64,000 nt of DNA. Origin: Bog-473 sp963791455 (GTDB lineage: Bacteria; Actinomycetota; Acidimicrobiia; Acidimicrobiales; RAAP-2). A program made the position numbers and the translations under genes. The stretch lies in assembly GCA_963791455.1 (NCBI GenBank), contig CAWBSM010000003.1, positions 1-64,000 of the forward strand, in the 5' to 3' direction. The notes under the pieces were generated by a model. The model ran no database searches. It was not told the origin of the DNA and saw nothing but the letters and a program-made list of their open reading frames with translations. This document shows, piece by piece, positions 34,283-43,429 of the stretch (its first letter is position 1; every line of letters starts with the position of its first letter).

Positions 34283-35512
34283 TCAGACCACGGCGCCCGC
34301 GATCTTCGCCTCGATGATCTGGTCCTCGTCCATCCCGAGCTCGGCAAGGACCTCTTCGGTGTGTGCCCCGAACCCTGGGGCGTGGCCCAAGGGCGGCGGT
34401 GTCCGGTCGAACTGGGCCGGGGCGGAGATCAGGGGCAGGACGAGGTCGCCGTCGTAGGTCACCGGTTGCGAGTAGCCGTTGGCAATCGCCTGGGGATCAG
34501 CGGGCAGCTCGAGCACGTTCTGCAACACGTCCCACTGCCCGGGCTGGGACCCGAGCGCGGCCCGGGCCTCGTCGAGCGTGAGTGACCCGAAGGCCCCCTC
34601 GAGCTCGGTCACCGCCTCGCCAATGTGCGAGGCCAACGCCTCCGGGGTGTTGAACCGATCATCGGTCCGCAGATCCTCGCGTCCCAGTGCAACCAGGACA
34701 CCGTCCCAATACAGATCTCGCTGCAGCATGCAGAGCGCCAACCACCGTCCATCAGCCGTCTTGTAGTTGTTGACCAAAGGATTGAAGAGCTGTACTCCCG
34801 CGGCGTTGCTCGGCGATCCGCCCCCGGTCGCGGCGGCCGCCATCATCGCCGCGGCACCGACGATCGACATCTGGAGCGACCACATGGCAGTTCCGAGCAG
34901 TGCAACGTCGACGATGGCACCTTCACCCGTGCGCTCACGCCGGAGAAGTGCTGCGGCGATCCCACCGGCAAGGGCCATGCCGCTCAACGAATCTCCGAAC
35001 GCTCCCCCCGGCTGACCAACGGGTCGTTCGGCACCCGGTGGCGTCACCGTCGCTGCGACGCCACCGCGAGCCCAGAAGCTTATGGAGTCGTACCCACCTT
35101 TGTCTGCCTCTTCTCCGAGGGGGCCTTGCCCGGTACCACAGCCATACACGATGGAGGGGTTGACTGCTCGCACGTCATCGACATCCAGGCCAAGTTTGCG
35201 TCTGGTCGGCTGTAGGTAACTCGTGAGGAACACGTCAGCTTCGGCCACCGCTTTCAACAAAATTTTACGTGCCTGCGGACGCGTTAGGTCCAAAGCGACG
35301 CTGCGCTTGCCGCGGTTCCATATCTCCCAAGGAAACGACGGTCCCCCATCGCCGCCAACTCCGCCGCTGATCAAGCCGCGCATTGGATCGCCCGTCGGTG
35401 GCTCCACCTTGATGACGTCGGCACCCCAGTCGGCCAGGACTGCACCTGCCGACGGGACGAACGCCCACGCCGACACCTCGACAACTTTTATTCCCTCGAG
35501 CACTCGCTCCAT
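34283..35512 (-). CDS. CaiB/BaiF family (class III) CoA-transferase
   Basis: A 409-residue class III CoA-transferase of full length. The N-terminus is LEGIKVVEVSAWAFVPSAGA, then ADWGADVIKVEPPTGDPMRG, NRGKRSVALDL and TSYLQPTRRKLGL. The catalytic Asp is in GGAFGDSLSGM; TAMWSLQMS and PLVNNYKTADGRWLAL lie in the large domain. It moves CoA between carboxylic acids (formyl-CoA transferase or AMACR-like racemases share the fold). ATG 35512 has GAGGGAAG upstream. It converges with the binding-protein gene. Confidence 0.9.
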   Translation of the reverse strand: MERVLEGIKVVEVSAWAFVPSAGAVLADWGADVIKVEPPTGDPMRGLISGGVGGDGGPSFPWEIWNRGKRSVALDLTRPQARKILLKAVAEADVFLTSYLQPTRRKLGLDVDDVRAVNPSIVYGCGTGQGPLGEEADKGGYDSISFWARGGVAATVTPPGAERPVGQPGGAFGDSLSGMALAGGIAAALLRRERTGEGAIVDVALLGTAMWSLQMSIVGAAAMMAAAATGGGSPSNAAGVQLFNPLVNNYKTADGRWLALCMLQRDLYWDGVLVALGREDLRTDDRFNTPEALASHIGEAVTELEGAFGSLTLDEARAALGSQPGQWDVLQNVLELPADPQAIANGYSQPVTYDGDLVLPLISAPAQFDRTPPPLGHAPGFGAHTEEVLAELGMDEDQIIEAKIAGAVV

Positions 35513-35682
35513 CGACGCTTCCCTCACATCCTTTGGTCCGATGACGGTGAGCAGCATGCCACCGACGACCGTCCGCCTCACCCAAGTCCTCAGACACCTG
35601 CATGTACGCCGAGCCGTGAGACGTCGAGACGCAGTAGCGACTGCTCGAGATTGTCTCCAAGAACCCTCGATGGAGCAGATGA

Positions 35683-36660
35683 TCAGTCCATCCGGATCAC
35701 GAGCTTGCCCATGACGGTACCGTGGGCGACGGCCTCCAATGAGGCCGGCAGGTCCTCAAAAGGCACCGATTGCACGACAGGGTCTAAATCGCCTCGAGCC
35801 GCGAGGTCGAGGAGGGATTCGTGAGCATGCGCTTGCTGTTCGGGCGTGCCCGAGCTCGCAATCACACCCATCACTGAGCGGCTGCTCGTGACGAGCTCGC
35901 CGCCGTTGATACGGATCCACTTGCCACTGGCGAAGCCGACAACAAGGAACCGACCGAAGTCGGCCAGCGCGCGGAGCGAGTCCGATGCAACATCACCGCC
36001 AACGGGATCGAAGACGACGTCGGCACCGCGGCCCTTGGTCGCGGCGAGGATCGCGTCCCGAACCGGGCCCTTCGTGCGGTCGATCACTACGTCAGCACCG
36101 ATACGCCGACAAAAGTCGGCCTTGTCAGCACCGGCGGCGACTGCGAGAACGGTCGCACCGAGCGCTCGCCCGAGCTGGATGGCCGCGGTGCCCGATCCAC
36201 CGGCTCCGCCCAACACGACGAGATTCTCACCCCGTTGGAGTCCGCCCCGCTCGACCAGCGCGGTCCAGGCCGTCGAGTACCCGATGCGGAAGGCGGCCGC
36301 GACCGTGCTCGACATCTCATCGGGGACTCGAAACGCGGTGCTCGGAGTCAAGATGGACTCCTCGGCGAACCCCCCGCGGCCGTCGAAGAAGGTGGTGACA
36401 CCCATGACACGGGACCCGACAGGAACCTCGACTCCATCCCCGACGGCATCGACCACGCCGCACACCTCCTGTCCGCAGACGAACGGCAGAGGGGGTGTGA
36501 GGGGATAGGCGCCGCGGCACATGAAGACGTCGGGCATGCCGATCGCAGCCCCCTGGACACGGACGCGCAGCTCACCGGGTCGGGGCGTTAGCGGCTCGAC
36601 CTCGACCCGACGAAGTACTTGGCGCGGTTCCCCGTGCGCCTGTACCTGCCAGGCTCGCAT
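35683..36660 (-). CDS. Quinone oxidoreductase-like MDR enzyme (zinc-free)
   Basis: A 325-residue medium-chain dehydrogenase/reductase of the QOR group: GELRVRVQGAAIGMPDVFMC, PFVCGQEVCGVVDAVGDGV, FFDGRGGFAEESIL, the cofactor motif LVVLGGAGGSGTAAIQL and ADVVFDPVGGDVASDSLRAL. Zinc-binding residues of alcohol dehydrogenases are lacking, so it should reduce an enone or quinone with NADPH. ATG 36660 is the family-typical start. It diverges from the Baeyer-Villiger monooxygenase across a 136-base gap, which suggests shared control and successive steps. Confidence 0.87.
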   Translation of the reverse strand: MRAWQVQAHGEPRQVLRRVEVEPLTPRPGELRVRVQGAAIGMPDVFMCRGAYPLTPPLPFVCGQEVCGVVDAVGDGVEVPVGSRVMGVTTFFDGRGGFAEESILTPSTAFRVPDEMSSTVAAAFRIGYSTAWTALVERGGLQRGENLVVLGGAGGSGTAAIQLGRALGATVLAVAAGADKADFCRRIGADVVIDRTKGPVRDAILAATKGRGADVVFDPVGGDVASDSLRALADFGRFLVVGFASGKWIRINGGELVTSSRSVMGVIASSGTPEQQAHAHESLLDLAARGDLDPVVQSVPFEDLPASLEAVAHGTVMGKLVIRMD

Positions 36661-36796
36661 CAGAGGCCTGCCGGGACCTGCTCCGTCCTGGTCGGATTGC
36701 GGCCCCCGGGGGTTGGCTCCTTCCTGGTCCTGGTCATGGCCGGAAGCATAGAGTCGGCAACGAAGAGGGCGGCGTGCCACAAGAAGAAGGGCGAAT

Positions 36797-38734
36797 ATGA
36801 CTCGGAACCCCCACACCGGTGAACCGTTCACCGATTCGGACTCCACGATCGAAGCGGCGCTCGAGGACTGCAGCATCCCTGCCCTTCTGTGTTCGCTGGT
36901 GCACATGACCGGCGATCCCGCCTGGATCCGCGGTGATATCCGACCCCGCCTCGCCGTTTCGTTGGACATCCAGAGCGGCATACCGGTCGAAGAGCGGGCC
37001 GAGATCCGTCGCCGAGCACTGCCCGCGATTGCGGCCTACCGTGATGCCGGCTGCGTCCCCCATGAGTTGTCCCGAGAGTTGCTCCTCGAGATGATGTCGT
37101 TCCTCGGCTGCATGCCTTTAGGTGAAGGTCGGCTCGCCGGGATGATGTTCGACGACCTGCAATTCGAGGGTGGCGACACGGGCAGCATCACCTGGGGTGG
37201 GGTGATCCCCGAAGAGCTCAAGACGGCCTCGCAGGTCCTGGTCATCGGTTGTGGCATGGCTGGGATCCTCGCCGGCATCCGGCTGAAACAGGCCGGCCTG
37301 CCGTTCATGATCGTTGACAAGAATCCCGGTCCGGGCGGCACGTGGTGGGAGAACCGCTACCCCGGCGCCCGCGTCGACATTGGGAGTCACCAGTACTGCT
37401 ACTCATTCGAGCCCTCAGATCATTGGAGCGAGTTCTACTGTCAGCAGCCGGAGCTACGGGACTATTTCTCCGTCATCGTCGATAAGTACGGGCTTCGACC
37501 GCACTGCCGGTTCAACACCACCGTCAGCAAGCTGCGCTGGGACGACGAGCGATCCGAGTGGAGCATCCACCTCGGCGCGGAGGGCGGAGGGGAGATCCTC
37601 CAATCTCGCTTCGTCATTAGCGCCGTCGGATCCTTGAACCTGCCGAGACTCCCTGACATCCCCGGCATGGACACTTTCGCCGGGCCCTCCTTCCACTCGG
37701 CTCGGTGGCCCGACGAGCTCAAGTTGCGGGGGAGTCGTTTTGCGCTGGTGGGCGCCGGTGCAAGCGGGTTCCAGATCGGCCCGGCGATCGCCGACCAGGT
37801 GGACCAGTTGAGGATCTTCCAGCGCACGGCACAGTGGATCATCCCGAATCCCCTGTATCACGCACCGGTGCCACAGGGAGACCGGTGGGCCTTGCGGCAC
37901 TTGCCGTTCTATGGGCGGTGGTACCGGTTCATCATGACGTTCGGAGGCGTCGCTGCCGGCGTCGACCCGTACCGGATCGACCCGACCTATGTGGATCCGG
38001 CCAATCGATCGGTCAACGTCCTGAACGCCAAGCGGGCTGATGCTCTGCTGGCGTGGATGACCTCACTGATCGCGGATCGGCCGGATCTGCTGCCCAAGAT
38101 CGTTCCTGACTACCCCGCGTTGGGCAAGCGTGTCCTGCAGGACAATGGATCGTGGCTGCGATGCCTGCAACGGCCGAACGTCGAGTTGATTCGCACGGGT
38201 ATCGAGCGGATCGTGCCCGACGGTGTCGTGACGACGGACGGTACCCACCATCCCAGCGATGTCATCTGTTACGCGACCGGATTCCGCCACAATGAATTCC
38301 TCGCCTCGCTGGACCTCATCGGTCGCGACGGAACCTCGCTGCGTGAGCAATGGGGCGATGAGCCGACCGCTTATCTCGGCATCACCATCCCGAACTTCCC
38401 CAACTTGTTCTGCATCTACGGACCCGGTACGAACCTGGCCGCGGGCGCCAGCCTCTTCTACCACTCCGAGTTCCAGGTGCACTACGCCATGGAGGCCATC
38501 CGTGAGACCTTGACCTCGGGTGCACGGCGCTGCGAGGTGACTCCAGAAGCCGACGCGGACTACACCGCGCGATACCGAGCCGAGATCGACCAGTTGGTGT
38601 GGTCACACCCCTCGATCGAACATAGCCACTACAAGAACCCCGCAGGCAAGGTCTTCACCCTGTCGCCGTGGCCCTTGGACCTCTACTGGGAGTGGACCCG
38701 CCACTTGGATCGCAGCCACTACGAAATGGCCTGA
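36797..38734 (+). CDS. Baeyer-Villiger-type flavin monooxygenase
   Basis: A 645-residue flavoprotein. After a 130-residue N-terminal extension rich in helices, the FAD motif VLVIGCGMAGILAGIRL appears. It is followed by GPGGTWWENRYPGARVDI, the fingerprint FAGPSFHSARW (F at residue 294; FxGxxxHxxxW) and the NADPH motif ALVGAGASGFQIG. All are hallmarks of cyclohexanone/steroid-type BVMOs, which turn ketones into esters or lactones using O2 and NADPH. The N-terminal extension occurs in the larger actinobacterial BVMOs. ATG 36797 fits. Next to the MDR reductase and opposite an SDR. Confidence 0.92.
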   Translation: MTRNPHTGEPFTDSDSTIEAALEDCSIPALLCSLVHMTGDPAWIRGDIRPRLAVSLDIQSGIPVEERAEIRRRALPAIAAYRDAGCVPHELSRELLLEMMSFLGCMPLGEGRLAGMMFDDLQFEGGDTGSITWGGVIPEELKTASQVLVIGCGMAGILAGIRLKQAGLPFMIVDKNPGPGGTWWENRYPGARVDIGSHQYCYSFEPSDHWSEFYCQQPELRDYFSVIVDKYGLRPHCRFNTTVSKLRWDDERSEWSIHLGAEGGGEILQSRFVISAVGSLNLPRLPDIPGMDTFAGPSFHSARWPDELKLRGSRFALVGAGASGFQIGPAIADQVDQLRIFQRTAQWIIPNPLYHAPVPQGDRWALRHLPFYGRWYRFIMTFGGVAAGVDPYRIDPTYVDPANRSVNVLNAKRADALLAWMTSLIADRPDLLPKIVPDYPALGKRVLQDNGSWLRCLQRPNVELIRTGIERIVPDGVVTTDGTHHPSDVICYATGFRHNEFLASLDLIGRDGTSLREQWGDEPTAYLGITIPNFPNLFCIYGPGTNLAAGASLFYHSEFQVHYAMEAIRETLTSGARRCEVTPEADADYTARYRAEIDQLVWSHPSIEHSHYKNPAGKVFTLSPWPLDLYWEWTRHLDRSHYEMA

Positions 38735-38801
38735 GCGTTGTCGCGGTCTCACACAGAACGAGCAGGAAGGTACGAGAGGCGTTTGCAGGGCCGGATGGGG
38801 C

Positions 38802-39605
38802 TCAACGCCACCGCTGCCCGGCAATGCCCAGAGTTGCACCCCCGTCGACCGTGATCTCGCTGCCGGTGATGTAGGCGGAGGCACTCGACGCGAGGAATGC
38901 CACAACTTGGGCCACCTCGGCGGCCTCCCCGACCCGACCGAGTGGCAAGTGCCCGAAGGATGCGCTTTCGGGCATCCGGCCGCCGCCCCAGGCCATCGGC
39001 GAATCGATGATGCCGGGAAGCACCACGTTCACCCTGATGCCGCTCGGTCCGAGTTCGGTGGCCGCCGTTTTCGTGAGACCACGGATCGCCCATTTCGAAG
39101 CTCCGTAGGAGCCATGGAGCGAAAGGCCGCGGGCTCCAGCGATCGACGAGATGTTGATGATGGAGCCACCACCCGACGCACGCATCGGGGCGATGACCGC
39201 CTTGATGCCGAGAAACGTCCCGCGGAGGTTGACTCCGATCAGCCGGTCGAACTCCTCGACCGGCTCCTCTTCAATTGGTCGCGTCCAATGCACCGCTGCG
39301 TTGTTGACGAGCACATCAAGCTGCCCGTATGCATCCATGGTTCTCGTCACGAGATCCCGCCAATCCGAGGCATTCGACACGTCGGCGTGGCAGTAGTCCG
39401 CTCCGATCTCGGCCGCCACCGTCTGGCCACTCTCGTCCGCGACGTCGGCGATGACGACCCTCGCTCCCGCCTCGGCAAACAGGCGGGCCTCCGCGGCTCC
39501 CTGACCTTGCGAGCCACCAGTGACGATGACAATCTTTCCGGAGAGGTCCTCGAAGACGAAACCGTTGCTCTCGTGGCCGGCAACTCCACTCATCCGACCA
39601 TCCAC
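38802..39605 (-). CDS. SDR-family oxidoreductase (hydroxysteroid dehydrogenase-like)
   Basis: A 267-residue SDR similar to 3-alpha/20-beta-hydroxysteroid dehydrogenases. VIVTGGSQGQGAAEARLF is followed by VVIADVADES, where the Asp after strand 2 indicates NAD(H). DVLVNNAAVHWTRPI, NISSIAGARGL and SYGASKWAIRGLTKT supply Asn, Ser, Tyr and Lys. It ends SEITVDGGATLG. GTG 39605 has GGCGGAG six bases upstream; ATG 39593 is an alternative. It is the last gene of the leftward operon that starts at 45878. Confidence 0.88.
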   Translation of the reverse strand: MDGRMSGVAGHESNGFVFEDLSGKIVIVTGGSQGQGAAEARLFAEAGARVVIADVADESGQTVAAEIGADYCHADVSNASDWRDLVTRTMDAYGQLDVLVNNAAVHWTRPIEEEPVEEFDRLIGVNLRGTFLGIKAVIAPMRASGGGSIINISSIAGARGLSLHGSYGASKWAIRGLTKTAATELGPSGIRVNVVLPGIIDSPMAWGGGRMPESASFGHLPLGRVGEAAEVAQVVAFLASSASAYITGSEITVDGGATLGIAGQRWR

Positions 39606-39624
39606 TCTGTGCTCCGCCTTGGGC

Positions 39625-40098
39625 TCATGGACCGGCCAGAGGATACGGCTGGTCGGGAAGGCCTGGCATCGGATTGGTCCACCACAACGTCTCCTCCAGT
39701 CTCGACGTGATCCTCCACCCGTCGTCAGTTCGGACCAATCGATCGTGGTAGTAGCCGCCCACAGTGAAGAGCCACGGCTTGTCGTGGATCAAGAGTCCGT
39801 TCGGATTGAGAAAGCCGGAACGAGAGCTGCCTCCCAGATCAGTCGGGTCAAGGACGACCGCCCGGTTGAGAACCAGGTGTTGGGTCCAATTGAAGATCGG
39901 GAGCACTTCCGCGAACCACACCTTTATCTCCGGATATGTCCCCTTGATGCCGCCCGCCGATCGATAGTCGAGCTCGGCGTCAGCGGTGAACACCCCATCG
40001 AGCATGTCCCACTCTCGGGTGTCGATGGCCGACGCGTACCGTGTGAGAAGGTCGTCGATCTCCAAGCGATCGCTCAGGTAGCCGGACGTCTGCTCCAT
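39625..40098 (-). CDS. SnoaL-like / NTF2-fold protein
   Basis: A 157-residue NTF2-superfamily protein: GYLSDRLEIDDLLTRYASAI, DTREWDMLDGVFTADAELDY, THLVLNRAVV-like strand (QHLVLNRAVV), GGYYHDRLVRTDDGWRI. This is the SnoaL_4 or scytalone-dehydratase/ketosteroid-isomerase-like group, fitting a dehydration or isomerisation step. A GTG at 40158 that overlaps the upstream stop as GTGA is an alternative, coupled start adding 20 residues. Between the isochorismatase-like and SDR genes of the same operon. Confidence 0.82.
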   Translation of the reverse strand: MEQTSGYLSDRLEIDDLLTRYASAIDTREWDMLDGVFTADAELDYRSAGGIKGTYPEIKVWFAEVLPIFNWTQHLVLNRAVVLDPTDLGGSSRSGFLNPNGLLIHDKPWLFTVGGYYHDRLVRTDDGWRITSRLEETLWWTNPMPGLPDQPYPLAGP

Positions 40099-40154
40099 CG
40101 CTGAGCCCCGTTGTATCTCATTCGGATGGCTTGGACCCGGATGCTCATGCGAAT

Positions 40155-40820
40155 TCACGAGGGCCGCTCACTCTGGGCGTTCCGCCCGTTGAGCTCAGCC
40201 CACACCTCGATGAGCTCATCCGCCGTGACGACCGTGGACACCAGGGAAAGGCTGTGCTCAATCACCTGGTGACCGTATTCGACCGGGACCCCCACGACCG
40301 CATCGGCCACAAGAACGACCCGGTAGGAACGGTTCACCGCGTCGAAGACAAGGTTGGGGATGGCCAAATTCAATGACACCCCCAGGACGACCAGGCACTC
40401 GATTCCTTGATTTCGGAGAAGGGCATCGAGGGGCGACCCGGTCATGGGGCTCAGACCATGCAGCCTGGGCATGACCAGATCCCCATCGGCCGGACCGAGC
40501 TGTGAAACCGGCGCGACCGCCAGCGACCCAGGTTTGTTCTCGAGTCCACGACGACGGGCGCTTGCAAAGAGCCGAGCGTTGTGGTTCCTCCCGAACCCAT
40601 TCGGCAAGTTCTCGGCTGTGCAATGGATGACCGGTATGCCCGCCTGACGAGCTGCGCCCAACACGGAGACCGCTCGCTCGACGACGCCGGTGCTCCGAAC
40701 GGCCTCGGCCAGGGCGGGCAAGGCCGCCTCCGCACCAACGACGCCGTTCTGAAGCTCCTGCACCAACACGGCGCAGGTCGCGGGTATCACGAGACGCCAG
40801 AGCGGGGATTGAGGACTCAT
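40155..40820 (-). CDS. Isochorismatase-like protein lacking the catalytic Cys
   Basis: A 221-residue cysteine-hydrolase fold protein: CAVLVQELQNGVVG at the first strand, AARQAGIPVIHCTAENLPNG, LLRNQGIECLVVLGVSLNLA and SYRVVLVADAVVGVP. Compared with active isochorismatases and nicotinamidases, the first Asp is Glu (VQELQ), and the nucleophile position after GVS is Leu/Asn-rich (GVSLNLAIPN) with no Cys. It is probably not a standard hydrolase. Related Cys-less proteins occur in actinobacterial degradation clusters. Overlaps the next gene's possible GTG start (GTGA). Confidence 0.78.
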   Translation of the reverse strand: MSPQSPLWRLVIPATCAVLVQELQNGVVGAEAALPALAEAVRSTGVVERAVSVLGAARQAGIPVIHCTAENLPNGFGRNHNARLFASARRRGLENKPGSLAVAPVSQLGPADGDLVMPRLHGLSPMTGSPLDALLRNQGIECLVVLGVSLNLAIPNLVFDAVNRSYRVVLVADAVVGVPVEYGHQVIEHSLSLVSTVVTADELIEVWAELNGRNAQSERPS

Positions 40821-40894
40821 GTGCGACCCACGGGCCTCGACGCCAGGTGGCGATGGCTGAGGAAAGGAGGTCTGCGCACGACGGCAGTCCACAC

Positions 40895-41632
40895 CTAACG
40901 GGCGCGCACAAGGCGATCAATTATCGAAGCCAGCTCTTGAGAATGCGTGTCAAAAGCCCGGTGACCGGCATCCAGATCAACGACGGTGGCGCCGTCCATG
41001 TTCGCGATCATCGTGTTGGCGAGCTCGGGTGGGATGACCTTGTCCTTCAGGCAGCGGACGAAGAAGCGGGGTACGTTCGAGGGAAACCCCGACCAGCTGA
41101 ACTCGGTCAACAAAGGACCGGGGGCTTCCAACCCCATCCGCGGGCCGTTCTCGACGATCCGCAGCACGGTGGCGACAGGGGCCTCCCCATCTCGCAGCCC
41201 CCCAAGGGTGTGCCCACGTGCACCGTCCAGCACCGCCTGGCGATGATCGATAGCCAGATCGCGGAGGTCCTCTCGAAGGTAGTCCACGGGCCGCCTTCCC
41301 TCGGCAGGCACCGTCGCCGCAATGAAGATCAAGCTGTGCAGCGTGACGCTGGGAACCGCACTGAGACGGGTGGCGACCCCTGGAATCACGTAACCCCCCG
41401 AGGAGTGACCGACCAGCGCGACGTCCGTCAGGCCCGCCTCGACGATGTCGTCGGACACGGAAACGACCCAATCCCCGAGGGTGACCTGGGCGAGATCTGC
41501 AGGCTTGTACCGCCGGCCGGGCAGGTCGACCGCCAACGAGGGTACCGACAGATGAGGACGAACTGCGTCCCACATGGTGGAGGTGAACGTGCCACCGTGC
41601 ACAAGTACGGCGACGGTCGGGGTGTCGGTCAT
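40895..41632 (-). CDS. Alpha/beta-fold hydrolase
   Basis: A 245-residue hydrolase: VAVLVHGGTFTSTMWDAV (oxyanion-hole HGG), LAVDLPGRR, DVALVGHSSGGYVIPG with the nucleophile Ser in GHSSG, and the catalytic His in DLDAGHRAFD. The acid may be the Asp of CLKDKVIPP. Similar in layout to esterases of the salicylate-methylesterase/hydroxynitrile-lyase group. Its ATG overlaps the stop of the acyl-CoA ligase gene as ATGA, so translation is coupled. In a pathway with a BVMO it could open a lactone or ester. Confidence 0.86.
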   Translation of the reverse strand: MTDTPTVAVLVHGGTFTSTMWDAVRPHLSVPSLAVDLPGRRYKPADLAQVTLGDWVVSVSDDIVEAGLTDVALVGHSSGGYVIPGVATRLSAVPSVTLHSLIFIAATVPAEGRRPVDYLREDLRDLAIDHRQAVLDGARGHTLGGLRDGEAPVATVLRIVENGPRMGLEAPGPLLTEFSWSGFPSNVPRFFVRCLKDKVIPPELANTMIANMDGATVVDLDAGHRAFDTHSQELASIIDRLVRAR

Positions 41633-43248
41633 GGCGTGCTCAGGATGTCCTCACGGATCACATAACGTGGCGGTTCCCGGGCGACGGACTCCCAGACAGG
41701 GTCCTCACATTCGAGACCCTCGGCGCGTAGCTGGCGAACGAGGATCTTCGCGGTCGCCGTCGTCGGCAGGGCCTCACTGACCCGGACGTACCGTGGCACC
41801 CACTTCGGTCCGAGGTCCGGCTGGCTTGCCAGGAATCGGCCAAAGGCCACCGGATCGAATGGGGCGCCGGGAATGAGCTGAAGCGCGGCCATCACCTGGT
41901 CGCCGACCACCGGGTCGGGGGTTGCGTATACCGCAGCCATCACCACGTCCGGGTGACGTTCAAGGATCCGGGCCACTGGAGCAGCTGCGAAATTCTCGCC
42001 GTCAACCCGGAGCCAGTCGTCGGCCCGGCCGGCGAACCACAGATACCCGTCGGCGTCCTTATAGACGAGATCACCCGTCCAGTACCAGCCGTTGCGTGTC
42101 CTGTCGTGGTCGGCCTCTTCGTTCTCCCAGTATCCCTCGAAGGAGGGAGAGCCGTTCGTGGCCACCATTTCGCCGATGGCCGCGTCGGCGTTGGCGAGGC
42201 GACCTCGGTCGTCGAACTGCGCGATCGCACATTCTTGGCCGTCGTTGGCGACAACGCTGATACCGGGAGGAGTCGGACCGAGCGCCCCATCCGGAGTGTC
42301 GGGGGTCCGTGACACGGCCACGCCCCCCTCCGTGGAGCCGTAGTTGTCCGATACGTCACAGGCGAACCTTCGGGCGAACCGCTCGACATCGCCTGGCGCC
42401 GCTTCGTTGCCGAAGACAAAGCGCAGGGGATTGTCGCCGTCATCCGGTTGCTCTGGCGTCGCCAGCACGTACGACAGTGGCCGCCCGACGTAGTTGCAGT
42501 AGGTCACGTTGTGGCGACGCACATCGGGAAGGAAGCCCGAGGCAGAGAACCGTCCGCCGGTCGGCAACGCCATCGTCGAACCCCCGACGACCGCGGGAGC
42601 CCATCCCGCCATCAGCGCGTTCGAATGGAACAGTGGCATGGAGAGGTAACAACAGTTGTCCGACCCCAGTTCATAGCGCTCGGCGAGCACGGCACCGATG
42701 AACGCCATGCGGCCCTGGGTGCACCGACATGCCTTTGGTTTTCCCGTTGTCCCTGAGGTGAAGATGAGATAGCCAAGTGTGTCTGCGTAGCTGTCTTCGA
42801 GGTCATGCGGCGCGGCGGGCGCCGGCCAGTCAGGGACCTGGCCGGAGTCCACCACGACGACGCGTGGGTTCGTCTTCGAGACCACCCCGATGCCCGGACC
42901 GAGGTCCAAGTCCTCGACAAGGCGGAAAAATCGCTGGTCGGTCACCAGCAATTGGCACCGGGTGTGGAAGAGTTCGGCAGCCAACGCCTGGCCGCGATGC
43001 GTTGGGTTCGCGCCCACGAACACCGATCCTGACAGCGCGCATGCTCCCAGCCACCACACGTGCTCGGGGACGTTGTCGAGGAGCACGGCGACATGGGGCG
43101 GACCGGGTCGGCGCAACGTGGTCCACAGTGCGGCCCGGCGCGCTGCTTCCTGCACGACTTCGTCCCACGACCACTCGAGGTCGTCGAACCGCAGGCCAGG
43201 GTTGGTGTCGCCCGTCCGAGCCAGCCAGGCGTCAGCCATGGACCTCAT
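41629..43248 (-). CDS. Acyl-CoA ligase (AMP-binding)
   Basis: A 539-residue ANL-superfamily enzyme. P-loop YLIFTSGTTGKPKACRCTQG; SDNYGSTEGGVAV (motif A5); GWYWTGDLVYKDADGYLWFA with RADDWLRVDGENF; and a C-terminal LPTTATAKILVRQL carrying the catalytic Lys. It activates a carboxylic acid as CoA thioester via the acyl-AMP. The overall pattern resembles FadD17-like ligases linked to steroid side-chain or bulky-acid degradation. ATG 43248 is used; ATG 43239 also possible. The frame is open upstream to 43422. Coupled to the hydrolase downstream. Confidence 0.88.
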   Translation of the reverse strand: MRSMADAWLARTGDTNPGLRFDDLEWSWDEVVQEAARRAALWTTLRRPGPPHVAVLLDNVPEHVWWLGACALSGSVFVGANPTHRGQALAAELFHTRCQLLVTDQRFFRLVEDLDLGPGIGVVSKTNPRVVVVDSGQVPDWPAPAAPHDLEDSYADTLGYLIFTSGTTGKPKACRCTQGRMAFIGAVLAERYELGSDNCCYLSMPLFHSNALMAGWAPAVVGGSTMALPTGGRFSASGFLPDVRRHNVTYCNYVGRPLSYVLATPEQPDDGDNPLRFVFGNEAAPGDVERFARRFACDVSDNYGSTEGGVAVSRTPDTPDGALGPTPPGISVVANDGQECAIAQFDDRGRLANADAAIGEMVATNGSPSFEGYWENEEADHDRTRNGWYWTGDLVYKDADGYLWFAGRADDWLRVDGENFAAAPVARILERHPDVVMAAVYATPDPVVGDQVMAALQLIPGAPFDPVAFGRFLASQPDLGPKWVPRYVRVSEALPTTATAKILVRQLRAEGLECEDPVWESVAREPPRYVIREDILSTP

Positions 43249-43429
43249 TTCGTCTTCTCGTCCCACCCGTTGTCTCGGTTTCGTGCAGCACGCGACGTTC
43301 GCGCGCTCGGGGTATCCCCGTGCAAGGACCGTTCTCCCTGAGCCATACACAATATGTGGAACAGACCTAGGCAAGCTTCGTGGTGTCCATTCCGCGCAAT
43401 GTGCACGCGGGCAGCAGGGCAATGTCGGA

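Noticed and set aside
40847..41665. Plus-strand frame of about 272 codons
   Set aside because: Opposite of the alpha/beta hydrolase, which has GHSSGG and coupling to its neighbour; no motifs in the plus-strand frame.
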